Shown here: in pieces, positions 24,599-30,319 of the stretch | How positions within the stretch are numbered: position 1 is the stretch's first letter | How the letters are laid out: the number at the start of each line of letters is the position of its first letter | From: JAAYJM01 sp964498585 | GTDB lineage: Bacteria; Bacteroidota; Ignavibacteria; Kapaibacteriales; UBA2268 | Length of the DNA stretch: 30,319 bases | Assembly (NCBI GenBank): GCA_964498585.1 | Contig: CAZCHH010000043.1 | Span: forward strand, 1 to 30,319 | Direction of reading: 5' to 3' | The notes under the pieces: model-generated | Told to the model about the DNA's origin: nothing | Seen by the model: the letters and a program-made list of their open reading frames with translations, nothing else | Databases searched by the model: none | Translations under genes and position numbers: made by a program

Positions 24599-25369
24599 AT
24601 GGAATTCCCATCAACAACTATTGTAATCATAGTTTTGCTTATTCTTATTATTTCATCATCGATTAAAATTCTAAAAGAATACGAAAGAGCAGTAATTTTC
24701 CGTCTCGGTCGGCTTGTTGGAGTTAAAGGTCCCGGTCTCATCATTCTCATTCCGTTTATTGATAAAATGGAAAGAGTGAGCTTACGCACAATTACAATGG
24801 ACATTCAGCCGCAGGACATTATCACAAAAGATAACGTTTCTGTAAAAGTCAATGCTGTGCTTTATTTCCGCGTTATGTTTCCAGACAAGGCAATAGTTGA
24901 TGTAGAAAACTATTTGTTTGCAACTAATCAGGTTTCTCAAACTACATTGCGAAGTATATTGGGACAATCCGATTTAGATGAATTGCTTGCAGAACGCGAT
25001 AAAATCAATAAAAAATTACAGGAAATCATTGATGACCACACTGAACCCTGGGGTATAAAAGTATCTTCAGTTGAAGTCAAGCAAATTGACTTACCACTCG
25101 AAATGCAACGCGCAATGGCAAAGCAAGCTGAAGCTGAGCGCGAGCGCCGTTCCAAAGTAATTAACGCAGAAGGTGAATTCCAGGCAGCTCAAAAGCTAAA
25201 AGAAGCAGCCCAGACAATTCAGGATTTCCCTGTTGCATTGCAACTTCGCTATTTGCAAACTCTTGCCGACATTGCAACCGAAAAGAACTCTACAACTATT
25301 TTCCCAATACCAATTGATTTGCTCACTCCTTTTATGAAACAATCGCAGAATGCAGTAAATAAGGAATAA
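24599..25369 (+). CDS. slipin (SPFH/stomatin-like protein)
   Basis: 256 residues. An N-terminal membrane helix (TIVIIVLLILIISSSIKIL) is followed by the SPFH domain (EYERAVIFRLGRLVGVKGPG, TITMDIQPQDIITKDNVSVK, LLAERDKINKKLQEIID, WGIKVSSVEVKQIDLP) and a coiled-coil with the stomatin signature MAKQAEAERERRSKVINAEGE. It forms membrane rings or microdomains and partners with NfeD. A strong GGAGGT Shine-Dalgarno lies 4-5 nt before ATG 24599, unusual among these genes, most of which lack one. A 14-bp tandem repeat begins 5 nt after the stop. Confidence 0.94.
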   Translation: MEFPSTTIVIIVLLILIISSSIKILKEYERAVIFRLGRLVGVKGPGLIILIPFIDKMERVSLRTITMDIQPQDIITKDNVSVKVNAVLYFRVMFPDKAIVDVENYLFATNQVSQTTLRSILGQSDLDELLAERDKINKKLQEIIDDHTEPWGIKVSSVEVKQIDLPLEMQRAMAKQAEAERERRSKVINAEGEFQAAQKLKEAAQTIQDFPVALQLRYLQTLADIATEKNSTTIFPIPIDLLTPFMKQSQNAVNKE

Positions 25370-25373
25370 TTGT

Positions 25374-25401
25374 TAATGATTAGTGATTAATGATTAGTGA
25401 T
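25374..25401. repeat. 14-bp tandem repeat, 2 copies
   Basis: TAATGATTAGTGAT is repeated twice, starting 5 nt after the slipin stop. It is closely related to the TAATGATAAGTGAT repeat at the end of mraZ. Confidence 0.85.
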
Positions 25402-26008
25402 TAAATGGATTATTGGATTCAGAACTCCTGATGCCCCGTAGTTTGTTATTTCGCTTGCTTGTCATTCTGAGGCGAAACAAACGAAGACGTTTATTTTGGG
25501 AAAATGAACTTTTTAGTCATCGGACATCTGCAAAATGTCCGATGACTTCCGTAAGCATATAGTTACTTTATTAGTATTTGTTATACATATAGTTACGTGC
25601 TAAAAAGCAGAAGTGGTTCATTAGGAGCGAAGTGAAGAATCTCACAAGTCATTGCTAACACGAAACTTGAGATTTCTCACTTCGTTACCAATGACATCTT
25701 TACTTTTACTCTGAAAAACTTTGCGAATGTTTAAAAACCCAGATGTTCTGCATTTCGAAGATGTCGGACATCTTTTCAAATAATAAAATTCTTTGCTAAT
25801 ATGGAATTGTGATATTCCTCATTTACTTACTAATGTCATCTTTACGTTCTTTACTATTGCTTTCCTAAAGTTAAAACTATAAACATTCTATACCTTTAAA
25901 TCTTTCTATACTTTCTGTCATATCCATTGAAACAAAGCATTTCCAAATTTTGTGGTTTGGAATGATACACTAATTTATAATTTAATATAAAAAGTAAAGA
26001 AATATTTT
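25402..26008. other. intergenic repeat cluster, no gene seen
   Basis: It holds a family C segment (25418-25466, shared with 28450-28498); a hairpin with a perfect 13-bp stem, AGTCATCGGACAT / ATGTCCGATGACT (25515-25527 and 25535-25547, 7-nt loop); a family A copy (about 25624-25696, AGCGAAGTGAAGAATCTCA ... GAGATTTCTCACTTCGTTAC); and a 17-nt palindrome AAGATGTCGGACATCTT (25758-25774). The TCGGACAT word is shared by the hairpin and the palindrome. 25775-26008 has a weak partial A copy near 25812 and is otherwise AT-rich. Confidence 0.75.
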
Positions 26009-26068
26009 AAAAAAATTTAAAAAAATTTAAAAAAATATTTGCATTGTATTAATAATTTCTTATTTTTG
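26009..26068 (+). promoter_or_regulatory. mraZ promoter with phased A-tracts
   Basis: TTTG (26038-26041), exactly 19 nt, then TATTTTTG (26061-26068) is a full match to the Bacteroidetes TTTG-N19-TAnnTTTG promoter. Just upstream, three A7 tracts at 26009-26015, 26019-26025 and 26029-26035 repeat every 10 bp, in phase with the helix, and should curve the DNA or serve as an UP-like element. Transcription would start near 26075, giving a leader of ~105 nt to mraZ. Confidence 0.82.
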
Positions 26069-26078
26069 CAAAGTGATG

Positions 26079-26128
26079 TGGTGAATTATGTCAAATTTTG
26101 TCAAAAAATGGTAAAAAATGGTAAATTT
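26079..26128 (+). promoter_or_regulatory. candidate MraZ operator: five boxes with 10-bp period
   Basis: TGGTGAATTA, TGTCAAATTT, TGTCAAAAAA, TGGTAAAAAA and TGGTAAATTT follow each other with no gaps, each starting with TG. E. coli MraZ autorepresses through TGGGN direct repeats separated by 5 nt (10-bp period). The period and the TG/TGG anchor match, and the array sits in the leader right after the promoter. Confidence 0.65.
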
Positions 26129-26179
26129 GATTAAACCACAATTCATTTTGCAAATTTAAGTAATTATATTAACAGGTAA

Positions 26180-26656
26180 ATGGCTTTTTTTAAGGGACAG
26201 GAGACTTACTCAATAGATAATAAGGGGAGAGTCAGCATACCGGCAAAGATGCGAAAATACATCTCGGCTATAGCTGAAAATACCTTTACTATCACTAAGG
26301 GATTTGGCAAATGTGTTGCTGCTTACCCAAAGGACGAGTGGGAAAAAATCGAGCAAAAATATACTCGTGAGCTTGATATGAATGACCCTGTTTCTCTATA
26401 TTATATTCGTATGATGCTTTCCAATTGCGAAGAAGCTACTCTTGATTCACAGCAACGCATTAATTTACCAGGTAATTTACTAAAAGAAGCCAACATTAAT
26501 ATTGATTCTTCCGGTTGCAAAGTACTTATTCTCGGTGTTATGGACCATATTGAATTTTGGCATCCAGAAGAATTTTCTGCTTATCAAAACAGTTTTACTG
26601 AAACTTTCGAGGAAATAGCCACTAAAGTGTTGTCGAAAAAAGTGATAAGTGATTAA
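26180..26656 (+). CDS. mraZ: transcriptional regulator MraZ
   Basis: 158 residues with two AbrB-like SpoVT halves: FFKGQETYSIDNKGRVSIPA (1-22) and the second copy ATLDSQQRINLPGNLL (about 86-101), each carrying the D-x-x-x-R DNA-contact pattern. MraZ forms rings and represses its own division/cell-wall cluster. It is slightly longer than the usual ~145-152 residues. The last codons (VISD and stop) lie inside a 14-bp tandem repeat, so the C-terminus was set by repeat insertion or expansion. Promoter and operator are listed separately. rsmH follows after a 3' region of about 130-180 nt. Confidence 0.96.
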   Translation: MAFFKGQETYSIDNKGRVSIPAKMRKYISAIAENTFTITKGFGKCVAAYPKDEWEKIEQKYTRELDMNDPVSLYYIRMMLSNCEEATLDSQQRINLPGNLLKEANINIDSSGCKVLILGVMDHIEFWHPEEFSAYQNSFTETFEEIATKVLSKKVISD

Positions 26657-26681
26657 TGATAAGTGATTAATGATAAGTGAT
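26641..26681. repeat. 14-bp tandem repeat, ~3 copies, across the mraZ stop
   Basis: TAATGATAAGTGAT at 26654-26667 and 26668-26681, preceded by a near-complete copy at 26641-26653 that encodes the last residues of MraZ. The unit is two related heptamers (TAATGAT and AAGTGAT) and is rich in stop codons. Confidence 0.88.
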
Positions 26682-26784
26682 TAATGAAAAGTTTTAAAAT
26701 GTTTTGATAAGATGATAAATTTGAAATGTTTAGTTATATAATTAATAATTAACAATTAACAAAAAGTTGAAAAAGAAAAAAAAC

Positions 26785-26792
26785 AGGAGGTT
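26785..26792 (+). promoter_or_regulatory. strong Shine-Dalgarno without a start codon nearby
   Basis: AGGAGGTT is followed by ten A's and then in-frame sense codons leading into rsmH. A start would be expected near 26796-26800, but no ATG, GTG or TTG in the rsmH frame occurs until TTG 26838, about 47 nt downstream of the AGGAGG core. Confidence 0.7.
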
Positions 26793-26837
26793 AAAAAAAA
26801 AACTGATTACTCTCAGCAGGTAGAGTATGATTATCAT

Positions 26838-27764
26838 TTGCCGGTGCTGCTAAAGGAATCGCTTGAGTATTTAATTACGGATATAGAGGGCATATATATA
26901 GACGGAACACTTGGTGGAGGCGGACATACGGCAGAAATCTTGAAGAAATTGGGCAATAGGGGAAAATTACTCAGTTTCGATAAAGATGAAGAGGCAATAA
27001 GTCACTGTAAAAATAAATTCCAAGAGGAAATAGGAAATGAGAACGAATCAAAAATTAAGTTCATTAATGACTGTTTCAGCAGGGCTTGTAGCATAGAAGA
27101 GGTTAATAGTAAAGTTCAAGGTATTCTTTTAGATTTGGGGGTATCGTCGCGACAGCTCGATGAAAGTTATCGCGGCTTCAGTTACAGAGCAGACGCTCCC
27201 CTTGATATGCGTTTTTCTAAGCAAGGAATGTCTGCAGCAGAATTCTTGAACAACAGCAAAGAGGAAGAGCTTTTGAGGGTACTTCGTGCTTATGGAGAAG
27301 AACCCTTCGCAAAGCAAATTGTGCGGCGGCTCGGGGGGGCTCGCCGCACTTCTTTTTTAAAGACTACTTTCGATTTAAAACAAATCGTAGTGGAATCTGT
27401 CCCTTTTCATTCAAGAACTAAATCACTTGCTCGCGTCTTTCAAGCTATCCGAATTGCTATTAATGATGAATTACATACTTTAGAAGAAGCTATTAGCTCT
27501 TATCCTATTCTTTTAAAACCAGGGGGAAGAATAGTTGTTATTGCATACCATTCGCTTGAAGACCGCATTGTAAAAAATTATTTCAAAGAACATTCTAAAA
27601 AATACTCTTCAGAGTATGATGATATATTATCAAATCCTGTGCCACAATTCAATATTCTTACAAAAAAACCAATAATTCCAACCGAGTTGGAAATTGCAAG
27701 TAATCCTCGCGCAAGAAGTGCTAAACTCCGTGCTGCTGAATTTGTCGGTTTTACTAACAAATAA
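26838..27764 (+). CDS. rsmH: 16S rRNA (cytosine1402-N4)-methyltransferase RsmH
   Basis: SAM-dependent enzyme that N4-methylates C1402 of 16S rRNA. The SAM site is YIDGTLGGGGHT; other motifs are LDLGVSSRQLDESYRGFSYR, PLDMRFSKQG and VVIAYHSLEDRIVKNYF, ending RSAKLRAAE. 308 residues from TTG 26838, which is probably too short at the N-terminus. The frame stays open back to 26760 and reads DYSQQVEYDYHLPVLLKE, restoring the conserved YH-PVLL beginning of RsmH. AGGAGG at 26785 implies a start near 26796-26801, where the codons are AAA. Either a non-standard start, an error in the A-run, or the TTG is used. A GC-rich hairpin followed by T's lies inside the gene (27321-27358). The usual next genes ftsL and ftsI are absent; dsrC lies convergent instead. 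Confidence 0.93.
   Translation: MPVLLKESLEYLITDIEGIYIDGTLGGGGHTAEILKKLGNRGKLLSFDKDEEAISHCKNKFQEEIGNENESKIKFINDCFSRACSIEEVNSKVQGILLDLGVSSRQLDESYRGFSYRADAPLDMRFSKQGMSAAEFLNNSKEEELLRVLRAYGEEPFAKQIVRRLGGARRTSFLKTTFDLKQIVVESVPFHSRTKSLARVFQAIRIAINDELHTLEEAISSYPILLKPGGRIVVIAYHSLEDRIVKNYFKEHSKKYSSEYDDILSNPVPQFNILTKKPIIPTELEIASNPRARSAKLRAAEFVGFTNK
27321..27349 (+). repeat. GC-rich hairpin plus T-run within rsmH
   Basis: GTGCGGCG (27321-27328) pairs perfectly with CGCCGCAC (27342-27349) across a G-rich 13-nt loop, followed by TTCTTTTTT (27350-27358). It encodes VRRLGGARRTS within RsmH, at a site where protein length appears unchanged. It has the form of an intrinsic terminator and is far more GC-rich than the flanking gene. 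Confidence 0.75.
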
Positions 27765-27773
27765 TTTTTTTAC

Positions 27774-27930
27774 TGTCATTCCGAATCCTACGATTAAGCA
27801 AAAACTTCATTATAATTGAGATGACATCTGTTTACACTGTCATTTCGAATCCCCCTGATAAAGGAAGACCTTTATTTAAATAGAGATGACATAAATTAAC
27901 ACAGTCATTCTTCACAACGCTCAGAATGAC
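27774..27930. repeat. two family B palindromes and a short dyad
   Basis: B copies at 27774-27826 and 27838-27891 (each TGTCATTYCGAATCC ... GAGATGACA). The second has the clear inner AAAGGAAGACCTTT dyad. A short dyad GTCATTCT / AGAATGAC occupies 27904-27930. All lie between the convergent rsmH and dsrC genes and may terminate transcription from both sides. Confidence 0.8.
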
Positions 27931-27977
27931 AACTCGAAAATTAAGTTATTTCAATACAAAAAAATCAAACTTGATTT

Positions 27978-28295
27978 TTAGACGCAACCTGTTGGTTTAG
28001 CTAAACCGGCAACTTTGCAAGCTCCTTTTGCAGGTCCGGAAGGAAACATATCGTAAATTTCCTTTAATTGAAAGCCAGTTTCCTTGCAGAGTTTTCTTAC
28101 CATTGGAGCAATTCCGTATTGCTTGGAATAATCTCTTAAATAATTTATTACTTTCCAGTGATTTTCCGTCAAATCAGCTATATCTTCTGTAGAAGCTAAT
28201 GCTAAAGCAACTTCATTATTCCATAATTCCGGATTTTCCATAAATCCGTCTTCGTCCACCTGAACTTTTACACTTCCATATTCAAATAAAGGCAT
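27978..28295 (-). CDS. dsrC: DsrC sulfur-trafficking protein
   Basis: 105 residues, the normal length. The C-terminal arm reads GPAKGACKVAGLAKPTGCV: C93 (CysB) and the penultimate C104 (CysA), 11 residues apart, are both present. That distinguishes true DsrC, the trisulfide-forming substrate of dissimilatory sulfite reductase, from TusE, which keeps only CysA. The N-terminal WNNEVALALA and LTENHWKVINYLRDY helices are typical. GGAG lies about 7-8 nt before ATG 28295. It stands alone: no dsrAB, dsrEFH or tus gene is nearby, so its reductase partner, if any, is outside the window. Stand-alone DsrC proteins also occur as redox or regulatory proteins. Confidence 0.92.
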   Translation of the reverse strand: MPLFEYGSVKVQVDEDGFMENPELWNNEVALALASTEDIADLTENHWKVINYLRDYSKQYGIAPMVRKLCKETGFQLKEIYDMFPSGPAKGACKVAGLAKPTGCV

Positions 28296-28491
28296 AATTA
28301 TACTCCATTTATTATTTATTAAAATTCTTATTATTTGATTTTTAATTAAAGATCTTATTTTAAATAATTAAATTATTTTATGCAAAATTAATCAATATTT
28401 TTATACGAGCCAAAAACAGATTTTTTTGAATAAAGTGATGGTCTAAAATTTCAGAACTCCAGCCCCCTCGTAGTTTGCTATTTCGCAGTCT

Positions 28492-28574
28492 TGTCATTTC
28501 GAAACGAAGTGAGAAATCTCGCAAGTCATTGCTACCACAGAGTTTGAGATTCCTCACTTCGTATCGGAATGACA
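28492..28574. repeat. family A palindrome (83 bp)
   Basis: Arms TGTCATTTCGAAACGAAGTG-AGAAATCTCG and TGAGATTCCTCACTTCGTAT-CGGAATGACA, same layout as 18338-18419. Confidence 0.83.
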
Positions 28575-28582
28575 TCACAGTT

Positions 28583-28763
28583 TGTCATTCTGACGGATGT
28601 CAGAATCTATCTTGGTTTTCTCTATGAGAAAGGACAAAGAAATATTTTAGCCATTAGACATTGGTCATTAGTTGTTAGTAAAAATACTAATGACGAATAA
28701 CAAATGACCAATGAACTATAAAAACTATTTTTAAGATGGATTCTGACATTCGTCAGAATGACA
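28583..28763. repeat. nested inverted-repeat element (181 bp)
   Basis: Outer 31-bp arms (28583-28613 and 28733-28763; TGTCATTCTGACGGATGTCA... and inverse) have two mismatches. Inside, CATTGGTCATTAGTTGTTAG (from 28659) is inverted by TACTAATGACGAATAACAAA...CCAATG (28685-28713). It has a MITE-like structure with no ORF. Confidence 0.8.
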
Positions 28764-28774
28764 GGGTAAATTAA

Positions 28775-28827
28775 TGTCATTCCCATTTAAATGAAGCTCT
28801 TGCTTTATCTGGGGGGTCGAAATGACA
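28775..28827 (-). repeat. family B palindrome, reverse orientation
   Basis: TGTCATTCCCATTTAAATGA ... GGGGGGTCGAAATGACA, the reverse complement of the B copies at 27774 and 27838. Confidence 0.78.
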
Positions 28828-29021
28828 TCTTTAAATGTATCTTTGAATGCAACTTGGTATAAGACACTTTTAAAAGTGGGCTCAAGTATTCAAGATAAAA
28901 AAACTACGAGGTGTCAAAAACTTTGACATTAAGAAAATGAATTTCTTAGCAACACTTTTTTAAGTTAAATCGCGGGGGAAATTCGTCTTATTATTCAATT
29001 TGTAATATTTAGCAGAAATTT

Positions 29022-30116
29022 ATGGAAAAGACAAAGAAAATACTTGAAAAAGAGCAGCTTGAAAAAGATGATTTAATCTATTTGCTATCGCTGGAAAATG
29101 ACGATGAAATTGAACTATTAAGGCAAAAAGCAGAACAAACCTTATTCGATTTAGTGGGAGAAAAAGTATTTTTCCGCGGACTAATCGAATTTTCAAATAT
29201 ATGCACCTCCGATTGCCTCTATTGCGGAATCAGAAAAAGCAATGCAAACGTAAGCCGTTATACTTTAGATGAAGCGGAAATTCTTGAGCAGGTTAAGGAA
29301 TGCGCCGATTTGGGCTACGGTTCTATCGTTTTGCAGTCGGGAGAACGCTCAGACGATTTATTCATTGATTTTCTTGTGAAAATTCTAAAGAAAATCAAGA
29401 AGGTTACTACTTCTGAACTACAACCCGATGGACTTGGAATTACTCTTTGTGTTGGCGAGCAAACTGAAGAAAATTACAGAAGGTTATTCGATGCAGGCGC
29501 CCACCGCTATTTACTTAGAATTGAGTCGAGCAATCCAGAATTATTCAGGAAAATTCACCCACCTGAGCAAAAATACGAAACAAGAGTCAAAGCTCTCAAA
29601 GCACTTAAAAATGTTGGTTATCAGGTTGGCACCGGCGTTATGATTGGTCTGCCTCAACAAACAATTGAAGATTTGGCAAACGATGTAATATTTTTCAAGG
29701 AGATGGATATTGATATGCTCGGAATGGGACCTTATATCATTCACAACGAAACACCGTTTGCAGTTTATTCTGACTATTATGAAAAAAATAAGGAAAAAAT
29801 ATATAAATTAGGATTGAAAATGATAGCTGTTTGCAGAATTTTCCTGAAAGATGTAAACATTGCATCTACAACTGCCCTGCAAGCAATGCAGCCGGTTGGA
29901 CGTGAGGACGGCTTGATGTTCGGAGCTAATATCATTATGCCACTGCTTACTCCTACTTACCGGCGCAAAGAATATCAGCTCTACGAAGGAAAGCCCTGTA
30001 TGGAAGACAGCACAGAAGATTGCTATTTTTGTATATCAAACAGAATTGCTTCAATAGGCAGAACAATCGGACAGGACGCTTGGGGCGATTCTAAGCACGC
30101 ACTGAAGAAGAAGTAG
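29022..30116 (+). CDS. hydE: [FeFe]-hydrogenase H-cluster maturase HydE (radical SAM)
   Basis: 364 residues, close to the ~350 of the family. The radical-SAM cluster motif is C61-TSD-C65-LY-C68 in FSNICTSDCLYCGI. The second, HydE-type site is C326-x7-C334-x2-C337 (PCMEDSTEDCYFC), with the spacing of Thermotoga HydE C311/C319/C322. Other typical stretches are VLQSGERSD, GAHRYLLRIESSN, GTGVMIGLPQQT and GREDGLMFGANIIMPLLTP. HydE helps build the dithiolate-bridged diiron precursor of the H-cluster, with HydF and HydG. No hydF, hydG or hydrogenase gene is in the window; they could lie just beyond the right edge. The start at 29022 has no clear Shine-Dalgarno. Confidence 0.93.
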   Translation: MEKTKKILEKEQLEKDDLIYLLSLENDDEIELLRQKAEQTLFDLVGEKVFFRGLIEFSNICTSDCLYCGIRKSNANVSRYTLDEAEILEQVKECADLGYGSIVLQSGERSDDLFIDFLVKILKKIKKVTTSELQPDGLGITLCVGEQTEENYRRLFDAGAHRYLLRIESSNPELFRKIHPPEQKYETRVKALKALKNVGYQVGTGVMIGLPQQTIEDLANDVIFFKEMDIDMLGMGPYIIHNETPFAVYSDYYEKNKEKIYKLGLKMIAVCRIFLKDVNIASTTALQAMQPVGREDGLMFGANIIMPLLTPTYRRKEYQLYEGKPCMEDSTEDCYFCISNRIASIGRTIGQDAWGDSKHALKKK

Positions 30117-30155
30117 AATGTTAATATTAAGTTGCATTCATTGATACAATTAAAA

Positions 30156-30319
30156 TGTCATTCTAAAGCGAAGAATCTCAAGTTTAGTGATAGCAATGAC
30201 TTGTGAGATTTCTCACTTCGTTACCAATGACATCTTTACGTTTGTTTGTCATTCTGAACGAAGTGAAGAATCCAGAGAGTAGTGGTTAAAAAAATTTTCT
30301 GGATTCTTCACTTCGTTCA
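30156..30319. repeat. two family A palindromes at the right edge
   Basis: A copy at 30156-30232 (TGTCATTCTAAAGCGAAGAA ... TTACCAATGACA). A second from 30247 is cut by the window end; its arms 30255-30276 and 30298-30319 (TGAACGAAGTGAAGAATCCA-GA and inverse) are a perfect 22-bp inverted repeat. Confidence 0.88.

Larger units (their letters stand above)
28296..29021. other. intergenic repeat cluster before hydE, no gene seen
   Basis: 726 nt. In order: AT-rich dsrC upstream region; family C segment (28450-28498); family A copy (28492-28574); a nested inverted-repeat element (28583-28763); an inverted family B copy (28775-28827); then AT-rich sequence with no clear promoter. The short open frames here are made by the repeats. 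Confidence 0.75.

Noticed and set aside
26827..26853. ATG at 26827 as the rsmH start
   Set aside because: It is out of frame with RsmH and ends after eight codons.
28378..28578. 66-codon minus-strand ORF
   Set aside because: It is made almost wholly of family A and C repeat sequence and has no protein-like features.

Overview
The window is AT-rich DNA that looks like a free-living, at least partly anaerobic member of the Bacteroidota/Chlorobiota/Ignavibacteriota group. Four secreted proteins end in type IX secretion (T9SS) sorting tails. Two promoters match the Bacteroidetes sigma consensus (TTTG-N19-TAnnTTTG and TAnnTTTG). There are outer-membrane barrels and a GT9 heptosyltransferase-like enzyme, so the cell is Gram-negative. 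HydE (assembly of [FeFe]-hydrogenase) and a true two-cysteine DsrC point to hydrogen and sulfur redox metabolism. A periplasmic-type glutathione peroxidase and a Rieske protein suggest it also meets oxygen. The phylum is inferred from these traits; there is no rRNA gene to confirm it.

Layout. 1-257: degenerate 21-bp tandem repeat and a hairpin. 258-2914 (+): secreted HExxH protein with T9SS tail, coupled to a DUF1858 CxxC protein. 3046-6998 (-): four-gene envelope cluster (T9SS cargo, GT2 with disordered N-terminus, barrel protein, cysteine-rich GT9). 7281-7847 (-): glutathione peroxidase, divergent from a subtilisin-like T9SS protease (7913-10804). 11012-13742 (-): Rieske protein, M50-like membrane protease, aspartate kinase. 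14103-15734 (+): adenine deaminase, convergent with an RsbW-like ATPase and a large barrel protein (15735-18186, -). 18515-20758 (-): PNGase F homologue with T9SS tail. 20853-22112 (-): accessory patch with an MNT antitoxin, a deleted HEPN toxin remnant and an unknown two-helix membrane protein. 22212-23228 (-): truncated folC carrying an in-frame palindromic insertion. 23300-25369 (+): NfeD/slipin pair. 26009-27764 (+): start of the division (dcw) cluster, with a well-formed control region, mraZ and rsmH, after which the cluster stops. 27978-28295 (-): dsrC. 29022-30116 (+): hydE.

Nearly every intergenic space, especially between convergent genes and after operon ends, holds members of at least three families of dispersed imperfect palindromes (called A, B and C here), plus 14-bp heptad-type tandem repeats. 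No complete new multi-gene system is evident. The most informative non-routine signals are: the mraZ control region (phased A-tracts, exact promoter, five 10-bp-spaced boxes); the folC palindromic insertion with loss of the C-terminal domain; the HEPN deletion scar; rsmH without a usable start codon near a strong Shine-Dalgarno and with a terminator-like hairpin inside its coding sequence; the T9SS-exported PNGase F with a Glu-to-Asp change at an active-site position; and the cysteine-rich GT9 subfamily.
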